Assembly: GCF_964340395.1 (NCBI RefSeq)
Contig: NC_135551.1
Span: forward strand, 6,418,463 to 6,482,462
Direction: 5' to 3'
Origin: Glandiceps talaboti
Taxonomy: Eukaryota; Hemichordata; Enteropneusta; Spengelidae
Length of the DNA stretch: 64,000 nucleotides
This document shows positions 30,650-43,200 of the stretch, in pieces. The position numbers and the translations under genes are program-made. The notes under the pieces are model-generated. The model did no database searches. It was not told the origin of the DNA and was given only the letters and a program-made list of their open reading frames with translations. Each line of letters opens with the position of its first letter. The first letter of the stretch is position 1.

Positions 30650-31300
30650 ATCGCCATCTTAGTTTCCGTACGGCGACAATCCCAAGTACCCGGAAGAGAG
30701 TCATTCTTAGCCATACGTAGTCCTGCTTACATGACGGTGCACGAGTCTGTATTACTGACTTGACTACACGGAGGTAGGAGGGACAATTGTCAGAATCGAG
30801 TCCCGCATTACTCCGCATGCAAGCAGGACTAAGCCATACGTGACAGTGGTAACACTCGTTCATGTTCGATTACCTTTCATAAAGAAAACACAACGAAATG
30901 GTTGAAATGATCTTTTTTTTTTATTTCTTTTCATCACAAATACAAAATCTGTGTGATCAAAAGTGTTGTAAACTAAACCAGAAAGAAATATCGGACTGGC
31001 TAAACTTCCCACTGAACTGGAGTAAGGTCCAAGCCTCGATAGTACGTGAGCAAATCGTCTCAAACTAGCGATGCAACTTTCAAAATATAACTTGACATGT
31101 CTTCATTTGTTAGAGTTATACAATTCAAGACGGGTTTTCACTCGAAAAAAAAAATTCTGTGAATAATGACATTCTGAACGCAGCGATTTCTCGGACGATG
31201 TGAACACTGTAACGTATGGCTGGCAATGACTTGCTTCCGGGTTCGTCCCCCGTGCATCCGGGTACTTGAGATTGTCGCCGTACGGAACTACCACATCGGC
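30650..31300. mobile_element. Inverted-repeat DNA element (non-autonomous)
   Basis: TTCCGTACGGCGACAATC near 30663 is matched in reverse at about 31266-31287 (GATTGTCGCCGTACGGAA), and the match extends over about 31 bases (CAAGTACCCGGA). Internal sequence has no coding support. The terminal inverted repeats suggest a short DNA transposon; no target duplication was fixed. Confidence 0.5.
30735..30840 (-). repeat. Uninterrupted copy of the repeat hit by the 51.5-kb composite
   Basis: The reverse complement contains GACTCGATTCTGACAATTGT directly joined to CCCTCCTACCTCCGTG. At 51491-51519 and 53890-53902 the same two halves are separated by 2.35 kb, so this is the empty-site version. Confidence 0.75.
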
Positions 31301-32419
31301 AATTTTGACGCTGTAATTTTGCCACCAATATTGATCGTACAAAAAAAAAACCCTCCATAAATGAACCACAAAGTAATTTCCCTTTCAAAATGTGGTAATT
31401 TTAGAAAGAGTATTATGGTTTTTATTGACGACTGACTGTCAAAAATCGTCCCATACACTTCAGTTCAGGCATTCAAACTTGATCATGATGAGGTGCATAT
31501 ACTGGAATGAACCATTCTGTAGGAGGGGTGGATGGAGAATTGGATTTGAAGTTTACAACCCTTTTCGAACAAATATTTGTCATTTGGGCACACAATGCGT
31601 AGAATTAAGACTATAGCACATATTACATTGCTTGTTTGACGTCAATAGTGTCTTTTGAAAAGTTGCACTTTACCTAAAGTCTCGCGGACTGATTTCCAAT
31701 ATGGCGTCGGTCATAATGCTCATTAACATATTCATTTTTTTTTCAAATTTCAAAAAAAAATCATAAAAAATAGAAGAGAAGACGTGCTGACTTGAAATTA
31801 ACAAATCTAGGTAAGCTACCCTCTGTGCATCAACACACCACATATCAAAGCAATCTGACTTGAAGTTTATGAGGAGTTGATGAAAATGTCATTTTTGGAA
31901 AAAAATCATAAACAATTGAAAATGGCACAGATCAACTTGGCATGAACAAATCTGAATAGGCTCCCCCAGGGAACATGCACACCAAATATCGAAGAATTCC
32001 GACTGTCACTTTCGGAGTAGATAGTGAAAATATAAAAGTTTGAAGGACACCTATGATTCACTCTACTCTATATACCTCAATACCCACCTATACCTAAAGC
32101 TACGCTTTCAGCTTTCGCTGACAGCGGAGCTAAAAACTTCATCTAACAATAAGGCGGAGGCCATACTAGACAAAGGCAATGTCAAGGTCATTGACGTCGA
32201 TACTTCTGACCAATTTCAGAATCTATTGTGACCTAGTTTAACTCAACAAGAAAATATTGGGAACGACATAGCGAGGTGAAATACCAGCAAACAGAATTGA
32301 ACAATTCGATTAACTTTTTTTAACGCCACGTTGAGGAAATGTTATTCCTCCTGGACGTGATGTCGCGTATCGATACACAACCGACTACAGGGAGACCACG
32401 CAAACCAGGGTCAACGCGT
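31300..32419. other. Non-coding interval, nothing named
   Basis: Includes a 60-codon open stretch ending at 32231 (AELKTSSNNKAEAILDKGNV), which is shared with copy B at 39588-39680 and looks like a retrotransposon fragment. Otherwise repeat-like. Confidence 0.35.
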
Positions 32420-34250
32420 ATACATACAAGAGAAAAAGCTTGAAAGACTCAACCAATGTTACCGAAGAATAAACATAGAGGTGAGTGGTGTACCAGAACG
32501 AGTTAATGAAGACGTCACTACCACAGTACTATCTATCTTCGAGACAATAAATCCTGCGATATAAGAGTGACATTGATATCGCCCATCTTTAGCGATCAAC
32601 CAATCAACGGCGACAGTCAGTCTTAACGTGTGCGACCAAGACCTATCATTGTAAGATTTACGACAAGAGAAGCAACATGATGAAAACTTAAAAAAAATAT
32701 TAATGCAAGATAGTTCAGATTTGACAATTCGTCTATTTTTTTTATCAAATTGAAAATCTACTGCCCACAACACGTCACTGTAGAAGGTAAACGCTGTGAG
32801 AAAGGAAGCTGGATAAAAATTTCAAAGGACAAACAATGGTAAAGTATATGTGAAGAAGAACCCCCGATCAAGACAATCATCATTCCAAGTGAAGCTAATT
32901 TTTCCTATTATGTTGACTATCTTACTTGAATACTGTACTGCTTCATATGAATTCACCCAGTTGATTACGTATTATGTTATGAATGTACCATACAAGATAT
33001 GAACACTTACGGCATCAGTATAGTCATAAATCGGTCTTCATGATGAGTACGTACCATGGCTGGGCATACACTTATAAATGAAAATGAATTGTTTAATGTA
33101 AGTCTCTCTTCTCTCCCACCGAGTAACTTTAATGAACATTACAAGTCCGGGTCCATGTCAACATCAGATCTTTACATAAAAACGTTGACACCTTAAAAGT
33201 TCTTTCCGAAGATAATTTTTATTTTAAATTTGTAATAATAGGTATTTCAGATATATGGGATGCAAGTAATTTAAGTATCTGTAAAGAGGGTAGGAAGTGG
33301 GCTTACATCCATTCATCTTTATTATACAAATTACTTAAAGCAAATGTAAATCACTCAGAGTCGCTCTGGATGGAGGTACCAGTCAGCAATATCAAAATAA
33401 CCAAATACCGATATTACCGAGTATCAAAATGGTCTACTTGATGTATTGAATAACTTTAGATGTGACAGAACCAATTGTATCCTAATTGGAGATTTCAATA
33501 TTTATGATAATACCAGCATGTACACTATCAATATCAATCCTTATTTTACATCTTTAGAGTGTCATAGTATACAGCAGTTGGTTTCTACTCTAACCAGAGT
33601 GTCTAGTTCATCTGAAAAAAAATAATATATACACCAATGTAAATCAATATCCATCCACGCTGGTATATAACTACATATAGTTCAGACCATATCCCTAGGG
33701 AGTATTTGCCTTCTTGGAAAATATTCTAGTAAGGTTATCATATCAATAGAAACCCACATTTTCATTTCGAAATTGTGAATCTTATAGTTCTGCTCGATTC
33801 TATGGGGATTGTGCAAACGCTCCTTGGGAACGAATCTACGACTGTACTGGTGTCAATGACGCATATAATACTTTGTACATTTTTTTTCAATGAAATCTCT
33901 AGTAAACATGCGCCTGTTACAACAAAAACTTACAGTACAAAGTAAATCCTGGATCACTAATTCACTTTAAAAAAAATAAGTTATATATGAAAATGCTCAG
34001 GTCAAATGTTGATGCTGTTGACGTTAATAATTACAAACCAATATAAACATATACTGTTATCTAAACTTAAAAATGTCAGATAAAAGTATTACAGCGATAT
34101 TTTTATGGAAATAAGAATGACACAACTTAATTCAGAAAACCATCAAACAAGTACTTGGGAATCTAATGGTAAATGCTAAACAATCTCTGCCAGATAGCCT
34201 ATTATAAAATTAAATGATGTGGAATGTATATAATCTATTGTTAGTGCACT
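32420..34250 (+). pseudogene. Decayed LINE: ORF1-like and endonuclease fragments
   Basis: Plus-strand reading with many stops. 32440-32890 resembles a LINE ORF1 (REKLERLNQCYRRINIEVSG, VPERVNEDVTTTVLSIF, then QSTATVSLNVCDQDLSL). From about 33130 an APE-type endonuclease appears (SGSMSTSDLYIKT, SDIWDAS, CILIGDFNIYDN with the GDFN box). From 33780 comes a linker to the RT (WERIYDCTGVNDAYN, SWITNSL). The RT itself is absent. The 33670-34240 part recurs at 41571-42160, and 32138-33120 at 39588-40430, so this block belongs to the same extended duplication or is a second copy of one LINE family. Confidence 0.7.
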
Positions 34251-34619
34251 AAATTTTTACTCAGATGCCTCAGGTTCAGTCTTTTAGCTGGTCCGATGTG
34301 AAAATCAATCGACCCCACCCCCTCGGAGAAATTTGCCGGGCCTTGACTTCCTCCATTTTCCCTCTGTTTATTGGCGAAGAATAAGACTAATGGTAGACTG
34401 AACATTTACCACTTTTAGGTGAAGTGTGGATGGACTGAGAATACTTATAACAGAGAATAGTCTATCATCTTCCAGTAGGAGCATCATTGCATTGTATTCG
34501 TATGTATCCAAATCAAATGTCAACATGAGTGTACAGCGACCAATGTGTTTGGCTCACCGGAAGTCAGTCATTTGAGTCACTCCACATCTATGGGATCGGA
34601 CATTCGTCAAAAGAAAAAA

Positions 34620-34690
34620 AGTTGAAAAAAAAGTTGAAAAAAGAAAAAGTTGAAAAGAAAGTTTAAAAAAAATGAAAAAAATATATTTTG
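34620..34690. repeat. A-rich GTTGAAAA simple repeat
   Basis: Irregular repeats of AAAAAAGTTG over about 70 bp; no other content. Confidence 0.6.
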
Positions 34691-34984
34691 ACTTTCAATA
34701 ATACTTAAAAACATTCTAGTTTGACGAAAAATAAAACAATAATATCAAATAAATGAAAAATTGTTTGAAATAAATAATGTTAACATGGAATAAAAGTGTG
34801 GATTCCACCGAAAAACTACACATAAACAGTTAAAATTAGTTTGTAACTACGAAAATTATAAAACTCTACAGCTAAAATAGAATAATAATTTTGACCTGAT
34901 CGGCTTGCAATAGTCGTCTTCGGAATTACCCGCTGATTCGGCTGAATCGCGTTTGACAATAATAGTAGTATTTTCATCTTAGGA

Positions 34985-35289
34985 AATCTGCAAATTGGAT
35001 GTTGATTGTGGTGAGCTTAATGTTTCGGCGATATAATCCTGACGATTTTCAACTAACGTTCGTAGTTCCGGGTCTATTTCACGATCAATTGGGATTTCTA
35101 AGGACATTGTAGTAGGTTATAGTATGAGCTGTGACGAGGTATGGTTACGCTTTGAAATGTTGAGTTGCTTTCGGAAGTTAGTCGGTCACGTGTGAGATCT
35201 GGCGGGAACGTGTTGCACAGAGATAACACGTGATTCAGTATCACTGCTAATAATAAAACTGAAAGAAATATAACACACTGTATATACAT
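34985..35289 (-). CDS. Possible small secreted or membrane protein fragment
   Basis: The ATG at 35289 opens a frame with a strong hydrophobic N-terminus (CVIFLSVLLLAVILNHVLSL), fitting a signal peptide or membrane anchor. A Ser/Thr-rich stretch follows, to a stop at 35098. In the next frame coding-like sequence continues from 35110 (SLEIPIDREIDPELRTLVEN, then EDDYCKPIRSK beyond one TAA). The acidic, ordered composition suggests a real but broken or spliced gene. No family is recognised. It could equally be a chance hydrophobic ORF next to noise. Confidence 0.25.
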
Positions 35290-37146
35290 ATAAATAAATT
35301 TTAAAATTGTAATATGATAATTGGTGTTTCACTGTCTGCTACATGGTAGCAAATACATTCTAAAACTAAAACTGGTTACGCTATATCTTGAAGAAGCATA
35401 GAAAAAAATAAGGAATTATTCTAATCTGACCAGGAATATGTTGTATAATAACAATTTTTTCTGTACAATATCATGATTTATAATAAAGCGAATTTGTAAT
35501 GCTCGTCCTCTTCGAAGGCATGTTTTAAGGGCAGAGCTGAAAGAAGAATTAGTGCTAGAGTTAGTGTGACAAAGACTGAGGAAGACTGTTACATATTGAA
35601 GGTGCAGTGAAGTGATATGAATATGGCTTCAAAGCCATCACCAAATAACACAAACACACAATAATAAAGATGTCGTCGGACGATATCATTAATTCTACGA
35701 TTGTTTTTATATTTCTTCCTCTTTTATACATATACTCACTGTTTTACCTATATTGTTGTCTTATATATATAGTTCAAATTTCTTTTCATAATTCATTTTT
35801 TTTTTCATTTATGTGATTTTTTGTTTTGTTTCGGGATCCGCTATAGTACCATACATGGCAGGGGTGTAGAGTGGGTCTGATATGGTCGACTTCCGGTAGG
35901 CCTAACACATCTGCTCACTCAATTAGAGTACATACGAATACATATATAATGGCACTCCTACTGGCAGATGGTATACTTTTTTGTGTTCTAAGTGCTCTTT
36001 ATTCAAGTAATTGCGATTAAATGTTCCCTGTCTTATTCAGACCTACTCATCAGAGGGCAAAAGGTTGAAGTCGGGGACTAGTGAATTCTCCGATGGAGGG
36101 GCTGGGGAGGGGCTGGGGAATCAGTTGAGTTTTGATTTATCTATCAGGCCATCAAACAGACGCTTAACCTGAGGCATCTTTAAAAAACAGCAACAGGCTG
36201 ATCCTATCTATGGCCAGTAGTTGACATTTTTTTACTCTCCATTGTCGTACAAAATACATTCTAGGACCTATGGAATCTACGAAACATATTTAACATATAT
36301 AATACATCGTTGCACTACTGACTCGCCATTTTAAAGCAGAAATAGAGGCAGAAACATGTCAAACCAATGGAAACCCCAAACGAAAAGTCCAATGAGGAGT
36401 GGAACGATTAAGATTCCCTTGGGTCCACAACATGGACATCAAGACAGAAAGGATAGCAATATATAGGAGAGCAGGAATTTGATTTGGTTGATGTGCCATA
36501 GCGAATGGTATCTGATAATATCACCGAATGTCCAATATTAGACCCTAATATTTCACAGTGCATGTTACCTGGGCCTTCAGAGGTACTTTTTATCAGATAA
36601 TATCGGATAAAATCTAACTTAGAGCGTAGAATATAGTACCTTACTCTAATATTAGTCTTCTCACGTACAAAGTACTTTTATATCGGTTACCATCATCTCA
36701 TCATCATAAATGTGTCATTGACGAAATTTGTCTTTTCCGTATATTTTTAAAGCCTGTATTAAGCTGCTATGCTGCTTAATGGCGTCCAAACCCTCCAAAT
36801 GAAGCGAAAATACAATCAAAAGATTATATAGGAAAAAAAACATATCCTTGATCCATACGGATTAAAAGATTGCCATCATAATACGTATTTCGTAGCCATA
36901 CGCGTATATCTGCCTGCGGGAGTCGAGTACGACAAAATTCCCAGACCAGTTTGTAATGTTACCGACTTATGAATGTAGTCGGTACCGTATATACCATCTG
37001 TCTTGTAGTTTCTACGTCTTGAGACGCTGTAAGTTTTCTTGAGTACGGGTTGCATGTAGCTCGTTCTCCAGATATCCTGTGTATCAAATTAATATTCAGT
37101 ACAAAATGTCACTTTATTAGGGTTTCTTACAATCACTGAAAACGCA

Positions 37147-37231
37147 ATGAAGAAGCAGTGGTGGTTAATTTGTTTTTTAGCGTTTGGATATTATGCCTGC
37201 CAAGCAACAAGTACCGTTGATGACGATGATG
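37147..37231 (+). CDS. Signal-peptide first exon, copy B (possible exon 1 of trefoil gene)
   Basis: The ATG at 37147 encodes MKKQWWLICFLAFGYYACQA, then TSTVDDDD, ending with GATGATG before GTAAGTGA. It is the duplicate of the 8111 exon, with three codons lost in the hydrophobic core and one added near the cleavage site; it still fits a signal peptide. It has 85 coding bases and so leaves phase 1. The nearest downstream exon with a matching phase and a recognisable extracellular domain is the trefoil exon at 42885. I infer it supplies the secretion signal for that gene. Direct splicing is not shown by sequence alone, and the intervening intron would be 5.6 kb and full of LINE debris. Confidence 0.6.
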
Positions 37232-37436
37232 GTAAGTGATTCGAGTATAAATACCAGTGGTAGAATTTAACAAATTAGACGAAACCTTAAACATTGGAAA
37301 CTTTTATACTTAAAAAAAACAATATCGCTACGCTGCGCACTTGGTTAGTATAATATGTTCACTATGATAGACCGAGTTTGTTACCAAATAAATTAAATAT
37401 TCCGAAGTTAGTTGAACACACCCAAAATATGCTTTA

Positions 37437-37705
37437 TGTTTTATGTGTGAGTGCAAATATCTAGTTAATGTTCTCTATTTTGTCTACAAAATGGTCTCTG
37501 TGCTATTTATTTTTCCTATCAGATGTACAGCCATTACATATTAGAAGATCAATTTATACTGTCTTTTTAAGTTGATGTCAATTTAGCATCAAGTATTTCT
37601 CGCGAGATTTCACAATTTTTTGCGATTTTAATTCATATTTTCTCAATCAAGTAAACTTTTATACAAAAGATTGGATTGGCAGTGAAAAACCAGAACCAAA
37701 CAATT
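37437..37705 (+). repeat. Dispersed repeat family R1, copy B first
   Basis: Undisturbed version of the copy split by the LINE in A. Confidence 0.7.
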
Positions 37706-38064
37706 ATTTTCTTTACCCCTAACATACAATCTAATAGTCAGCATGTACAATGCACATACAGAATGCACGCTACTCACTAAGGATTCTAATACATAAATTA
37801 TGGAACGTCCAATGCACACCATGTTATGTTGAAATCTATGAATTTCAGCGACAATAGTATTAAAGCTAAACTTTAAAAAAAAAAGTTCAAAACGCCTGTT
37901 AGCAGTCTAGAAACTACCTTACCTTGTTGGTTTTGCGTGATCACACAAGGCCTTAACAGACAGAATCAACCACACTTCTTTATTTAATGTATGTTCTTCC
38001 TTTTCCCCCTTTTCCTTCTCCCCATAAGATAAAACAGATCGCATGCTTTCGATTACGTTAAAAT

Positions 38065-38350
38065 TTTAGAATAGGTAAGGTTGGTATGGGTTCTTTTCAT
38101 GTGTGAGTGTCTAGTTCAGGTAGTTATGTCATCCGTGTTATTGGTTTCTTCTCTTCAGATGTACCGCCATTACAGATTGGAAGAATAGTTTTATACTGTC
38201 CATTTATGCTGATTTCAGTTTCCACATCCACTATTTCTTGCGAGACTTTAATAATTTTCTCGATTGTATACTTTTTCGAATATGTCAGAAAAGTTTAATG
38301 TCGGCAGTGAAAATGGGGTCGGGTATTCCGAAACAAGCATTTTTTCAGGC
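38065..38350 (+). repeat. Dispersed repeat family R1, copy B second
   Basis: Same ordered words as at 28590-28885, including ATGTACCGCCATTACAGATT and GTCGGCAGTGAAAA. Confidence 0.65.
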
Positions 38351-40430
38351 CTAATGGCGCAATAGTCCAATTTTGAATTAAAATTTGACAAAGGCTTCTC
38401 TTGAGTTTCCAACATGAGGCACGCCACAGAGGTTATGAACATTTCATAGTTACAGTTATATGTATAGTTCCTTTTTAAAATTCAATGACTCGAACTAATT
38501 TCAAATGCTTTGCTACAATTATCTCCAATATTGCGACATTCGTGTTTCGGTTTGCATTTGTGTGGAATTATTATTGATGTCAGGTATTCTTCAATTGGCA
38601 TTTCTATAAGACTGAATGACAACATTATTCATACACAATCCATGTATCAGGGCATTAAATGGCAAAACAGCTAGTTTATTAACTCCAGGAAAGTTACATG
38701 CGATAGTTGATTTCTCAGGGACATAGTCATGACATAGTCAGTGGAATACATACTGTGTAGATATTACTGTATCTTTTTATTTGTAAGGAGGCATATGGAA
38801 GTGTAAAATCATTTTCATGAAGGTACACGCGATCAACCATACTGCTATCAACCGTGTCTGATGAACCGATATGTTAGTTAAATGAAAGAATTCCACCAAT
38901 ATTCACTTGTTGTCTGACTTTCTTCATAGCACCACATGTACCTCATCCCCACCCCACCCACCCCACCAGTGCTTAAACTTCTTAACGTATACTTCACGTT
39001 ATGTTTACAGTTTGGTCACACACATTACACACAACATCCTTCGAGCAAATAAGGTATTGAAAGCCATCATATTGTAGGCTCAGATTTTGGCACATACACG
39101 AGTACTGATTCAAAGTTAGAAATAACCTCCATGCTTGTAAAACACTAATTCTCACATTCAAAGACATAAATTCATCTAGATTACAAACTAAACCAGATTT
39201 AAACTGAATGCTTCGTGTATAGGGCCAAACTATAGAATGACGTAATACAACAGTCTGAGCTGTAGGTAGTGTACATGATGTACCCCTTAATAGGAAATGT
39301 AATTAAATGAATGTATATGACATCTGAAGGCTGTATAATATTGCCTAATAATCGACAGATCATTAAGAAACTGGGGGCGCTGTACTCGAAACAACGAGTC
39401 GCTCGTCTGAACTTTCAATTTAGTTTAGTTTCTTTTTCATCCTGCTTGAAATACTCAACATGAATTGCATGAATTGTAGTTATTGCAACGCCGAGAAAGC
39501 AGTTAACCTATGTCAAGGCTACTTGAAGCTGCAAAGAAAGAAGAGAGAAGATTTGGCAAGCCACCGATACAACATTAATTAAACGTCATCTAACAACAAG
39601 GCGAAGCCCGTACTAGACAAAGGCAATGTCAAGGTCATTGACGTCGATACTTCTGACCAATTCAGAAGCTATTTTGACCTAGTTTAACACAAGTAGAAGA
39701 TATTGGGAACGACATAGCGAGGTGAAATACCAGCAAACAGAATTGAACAATTCGATGAAATTTTTTTAACGCCAAGTTTGAGGAAATGTTATTCCTCCTG
39801 GACGCGATGTCGCGTATCAATACACGACCGACTACAGGGAGACCAGGGAGACTACTTCTGACCAATTTCAGAATCTATTGTGACCTATTTTGACCTACCT
39901 AGATTAACCATAAGAGAAGCAACATGATGGAAACTAAAAAAAGACTAATGGAAGATAGTTCAGATTTGACATTTCATCTAATTTTTTTTATCAAAATGAA
40001 AATCTACTGCCCACATAACGTCACTGTAGAAGTTAAATTCTGTGAGAAAGGAAGCTGGATACAAATTTCTATGGACAAACAATGGTAAAATATATGTGGA
40101 GAAGAACCCCCAATCAAGACAAACCATCAATGCAAGTGAAAATGATTTTTTCCAGCATAGACTATTATATTGACAATCTTACTTGAATATTGTACTGCTT
40201 CATATGAATTTATCCAGTTGATTATGTATTATAGTGATAACCATGTCATTCCAGTTTGTGCTACACAGTTATGAATGTACCATACAAGATATTAACACTT
40301 ACAGCATCAGTATAGTCATAAATCGGTCTGCATGATGAGTACGTACCATGGCTGGACATACACTTATAAATGAAAATGAATTGTTTAATGGAAGTCTCTC
40401 TTCTCTCCCACCGAGTAACTTTAAAGTGTA

Positions 40431-41570
40431 CATGCAAAGGTTGATAATGTTTTTCGTAATTATGTTTATTTTGCCATAAAAACAAATGAAATTGCATTCA
40501 TACCTCTAAATATTGCGCGCATTGGCAAGAAAGTCGCAAACATACTCGCCCCCTTAATCCCTATGTGCTTTAACTAACTTCGGCACCTCAACCAGCTCAC
40601 GAAAGGTGTCGAGGTCCCATGTGTTACAAAAGCCTTCTAAGCCTTTGTGTAATGTTTACATATGAATTACTAATTACGCTTGCCATATAGTATTATCTGT
40701 AACTGTACATATTGTGGTGTACCAGTTTAGTCTTCCGACAACAATGGTTCCTTTGGGTTTTGTCGGCAGCACCCGCAGTGAAACGATCACCCTACACACA
40801 TTTCCGAGTAATATAACTTCAGTGACTAGGTAATAATGGGTAAAGGCAGTTGAAATCACATTAAAACTGGACAGTGACGCCATACAGTAAAAGCCGGTAA
40901 ATGTTACCGGAGCCAGGGTTCTCCACGCCACCGGTGTAGCCATGATCAAAGCGAAAAAGGGAAGACAAATAAAATAATTTGAAATGATGTTTTCAAGAAA
41001 GCAAGTTAGCTTCAAAAAATATTTTCACTAAGATAGCATTTGTTTTTAAACAATGCGTAGTCCGATTGTATGTTTTGATTTCCATGTTGCTGGGAGTCGA
41101 TCGTTTTCATTGTGATACATCACATGTACATCGTCAGAATCATATCAAAGTAAAAAGATGCAACGCTCATTATAATGTTGCTATTTTTGTTTCCATTGTT
41201 TTGTCTACCTGAACAATTACTTTGTCATGCCAATCACTTGTCAAAAGTGAATGGACACAGCAAAGTACAGTCAGCGCTAAGCTTCACGCTCCCAGGTCAA
41301 ATAACTTCCACAACGTAAGACATGTGTATCCATAAAAAACAAAAATGGTCGGAGACAATACACACTACACCACAGTACAGCCGGCTTCAGTGAACATGGG
41401 CCGTGCTTTGAAAAAAAAGTGAAACCACTTCATGTCACTGTGTGGTTGGTAATGAACGCAGTAAAAAATGAAATAAAGTATGTGTACACATAGCTTTCAA
41501 GAGGGATGGTTATCCAACGAAACGTTCTGCTCTAACGAATTTGTGGGTCTACTTTCGCGAGGTGGTGGTA
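40431..41570. other. Inserted block in LINE copy with repeat shared with 54.3 kb
   Basis: Its left edge (AAGTGTACATGCAAAGGTTG) is found reversed at 54590-54612. Positions 41135-41400 match 54305-54560 in direct orientation (TTGTTTCCATTGTTTTGTCT, CTGAACAATTACT). This suggests a mobile or duplicated unit with inverted edges. It includes a 113-codon minus-strand frame described separately. Confidence 0.45.
40674..41015 (-). CDS. GPCR-like fragment (uncertain)
   Basis: An open frame of 113 codons, mostly hydrophobic. It contains NYFICLPFFALIMATPVAWR, then GFYCMASLSSFNVISTAFTH YYLVT and a basic stretch RVLPTKPKG. The spacing of a PF-containing helix, a Cys at the start of the next helix, a Ser-rich helix and an HYY in the place of DRY is what a rhodopsin-family receptor from TM2 to the second intracellular loop could show. 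The fragment is short, has no flanking TM helices that I can find, and lies in repeat-rich DNA. It may be an exon remnant or a coincidence of hydrophobic sequence. Confidence 0.25.
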   Translation of the reverse strand: MKLTCFLENIISNYFICLPFFALIMATPVAWRTLAPVTFTGFYCMASLSSFNVISTAFTHYYLVTEVILLGNVCRVIVSLRVLPTKPKGTIVVGRLNWYTTICTVTDNTIWQA

Positions 41571-42884
41571 CTATAACTACATATAGTTCAGACCATTTCC
41601 CTAGGGAGTATTTGCCTTCTTGGAAAACATTCCAGTAATGTTATCATATCAAAAGAAACCACATTTTCATTTCTAAATTGTGAATCTTATAGTTCTGCTC
41701 GATTCTATGGGGATTTTGCAAACGTTCCTTGTATTGGGGACGAATCTACGATTGTACTGGTGTCAATGACTCATATAATAATGTGTACAATATTTTCAAT
41801 CTAGTAAACATGCGTCTATTACAACAAAAACTTAAAGCACTAAGAAAACCCTGGATCACTAATTCACTTAAAAGAAATGAAGTTATATACGAAAATGCTC
41901 AGGTCAAATTTTGATGCTGTTGACGTTAATAATTACAAACAAAATTGATTATAGAAATATACTGTTACTCAAACTTAAAAATGCCAAATAAATGTTTTAT
42001 AGCAATATTTTTATGGAAATAAGAATGACACTAACTTAATTCGGAAAAAAAAACATCACAAGAGTACATGAAAAGCAACAGGGAAATGGTAATTAATCCT
42101 TGCCAGATAGCTTACGTATAAACTCAAATTATATAGAATGTATAGTATCTAGTGTTAGTGCACTAAATCATTACTTTGTTAAAATTGGACCTGATATTGC
42201 AAGCAGAATTCGTTCAAAAATCAGTAACTTCAATGATTACAACATGTTACAACATGTTCATGGTATCTTACTCTAACTACTCGGTTTGAAATCCAATAAT
42301 TCATTGGTACAGTGAATCCAATTAAAGCATGTGGTGATGATGAAATACTGACAAGATTCCTTATTAATGGTGCTGACATAATATATGACCCCCACACTTT
42401 GAATATATATATTTAATCTCTCATGGGATTTCAATAACCGAAAAACATTAATGACGCAATTTACCCATTAAAGCTAAAACTGCCAACAAGCTTAATAGAA
42501 TATGTGTGCTTTATTATGGTTGATGCATGTGCGTGCCTTGAATTTGAAGTGTGCATTCTTAGCATATAGCTAGCTTAATTATTGAATTAGTGAAACTAAT
42601 TATCTATGCAAATTACTCATTAAAAGTAAATGCCATGTAGGCAAACTTCATATGGCATGTGCGTATTGCTATGGTTCATATGTGTACCAAATTATATAAA
42701 ATTGTATTTCTGATTTTCAGAAACTTCGTCAGTTCTGTTTCCCCCTCTACAACATCCCCTTAAACAAATACAAAAGCTTGTCATCTGAAAATTGCAGGAA
42801 TTCACGACAGTACAAAAACAGTATAGACTTTGTATACTCTACTTATGACTTCTATGCTTACAACATTTAATTTTGTTCCAATAG

Positions 42885-43028
42885 AAACTCTGTGTATGGT
42901 TTCACCTCTACGTAGGGATCCATGTACTGCTATTGAAAGCTCCTTCATACAGTCTGAACAGTTGTGTATAGTAAAGAAGTGTTGTTGGGATCCCAATCAG
43001 AAGTACTGCTATCAGAAATCACCATTAC
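42885..43028 (+). CDS. P-type trefoil domain exon
   Basis: The acceptor TTTTGTTCCAATAG precedes an exon reading LCMVSPLRRDPCTAIESS, then SEQLCIVKKCCWDPNQKYCY, with the donor GTATGT at 43029. The six cysteines, the CxVxPxxRxxC start and the KxCCWDP block are the signature of the trefoil (P-type) domain, about 43 residues, which folds into three loops by 1-5, 2-4, 3-6 disulphides. It occurs in secreted mucosal peptides, some zona pellucida proteins and some glycosidases. The exon is 144 bases, phase 1 at both ends, the classic form of a shufflable extracellular module. It is compatible in phase with the signal-peptide exon at 37147 and with the exon at 45354. No other trefoil copy was seen in the window. 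Confidence 0.8.
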
Positions 43029-43056
43029 GTATGTTCATCAAACGATTTTTACCCAC

Positions 43057-43061
<5 letters not shown>

Positions 43062-43109
<48 letters not shown>

Positions 43110-43116
43110 ATGTATA

Positions 43117-43152
<36 letters not shown>

Positions 43153-43200
43153 TGTATGTACGTATTTGTGTGTGCATGTGCGTGCGTGCGCGTGTGTGTA
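43062..43200. repeat. (TG)n and (TATG)n microsatellite
   Basis: About 14 TG units, then ATGT repeats in two blocks around TATATATATA, then mixed TGCG/TG. ORFs through it are spurious. Confidence 0.95.

Larger units (their letters stand above)
35582..39590 (+). repeat. Segmental duplication, copy B (empty site for LINE and Polinton)
   Basis: Collinear with 6488-8886 followed directly by 28094-30150. Across the insertion point it reads ACTGTCTTTTTAAGTTGATG without interruption. It includes a duplicate signal-peptide exon and two R1 repeats (37440-37700, 38070-38345). Beyond 39588 it joins sequence equivalent to 32138, missing about 2 kb present after copy A. Confidence 0.9.
39590..42420 (+). 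pseudogene. Decayed LINE, second copy, interrupted
   Basis: 39590-40430 parallels 32138-33120 (ORF1-like part). 41571-42160 parallels 33670-34240, and the match goes on into RT-linker sequence not seen in the other copy (VNMRLLQQKLKALRKPWITN, then NHYFVKIGPDIASRIRSKIS near 42160-42240). A short open frame lies at 41729-41914. In between, 40431-41570 is unrelated sequence that replaces the endonuclease region. Many stops: inactive. Confidence 0.65.

Noticed and set aside
41400-41570. Possible THAP-domain fragment (VCVVGNERSKK-like)
   Set aside because: Only a short, stop-interrupted similarity; not enough for a call.
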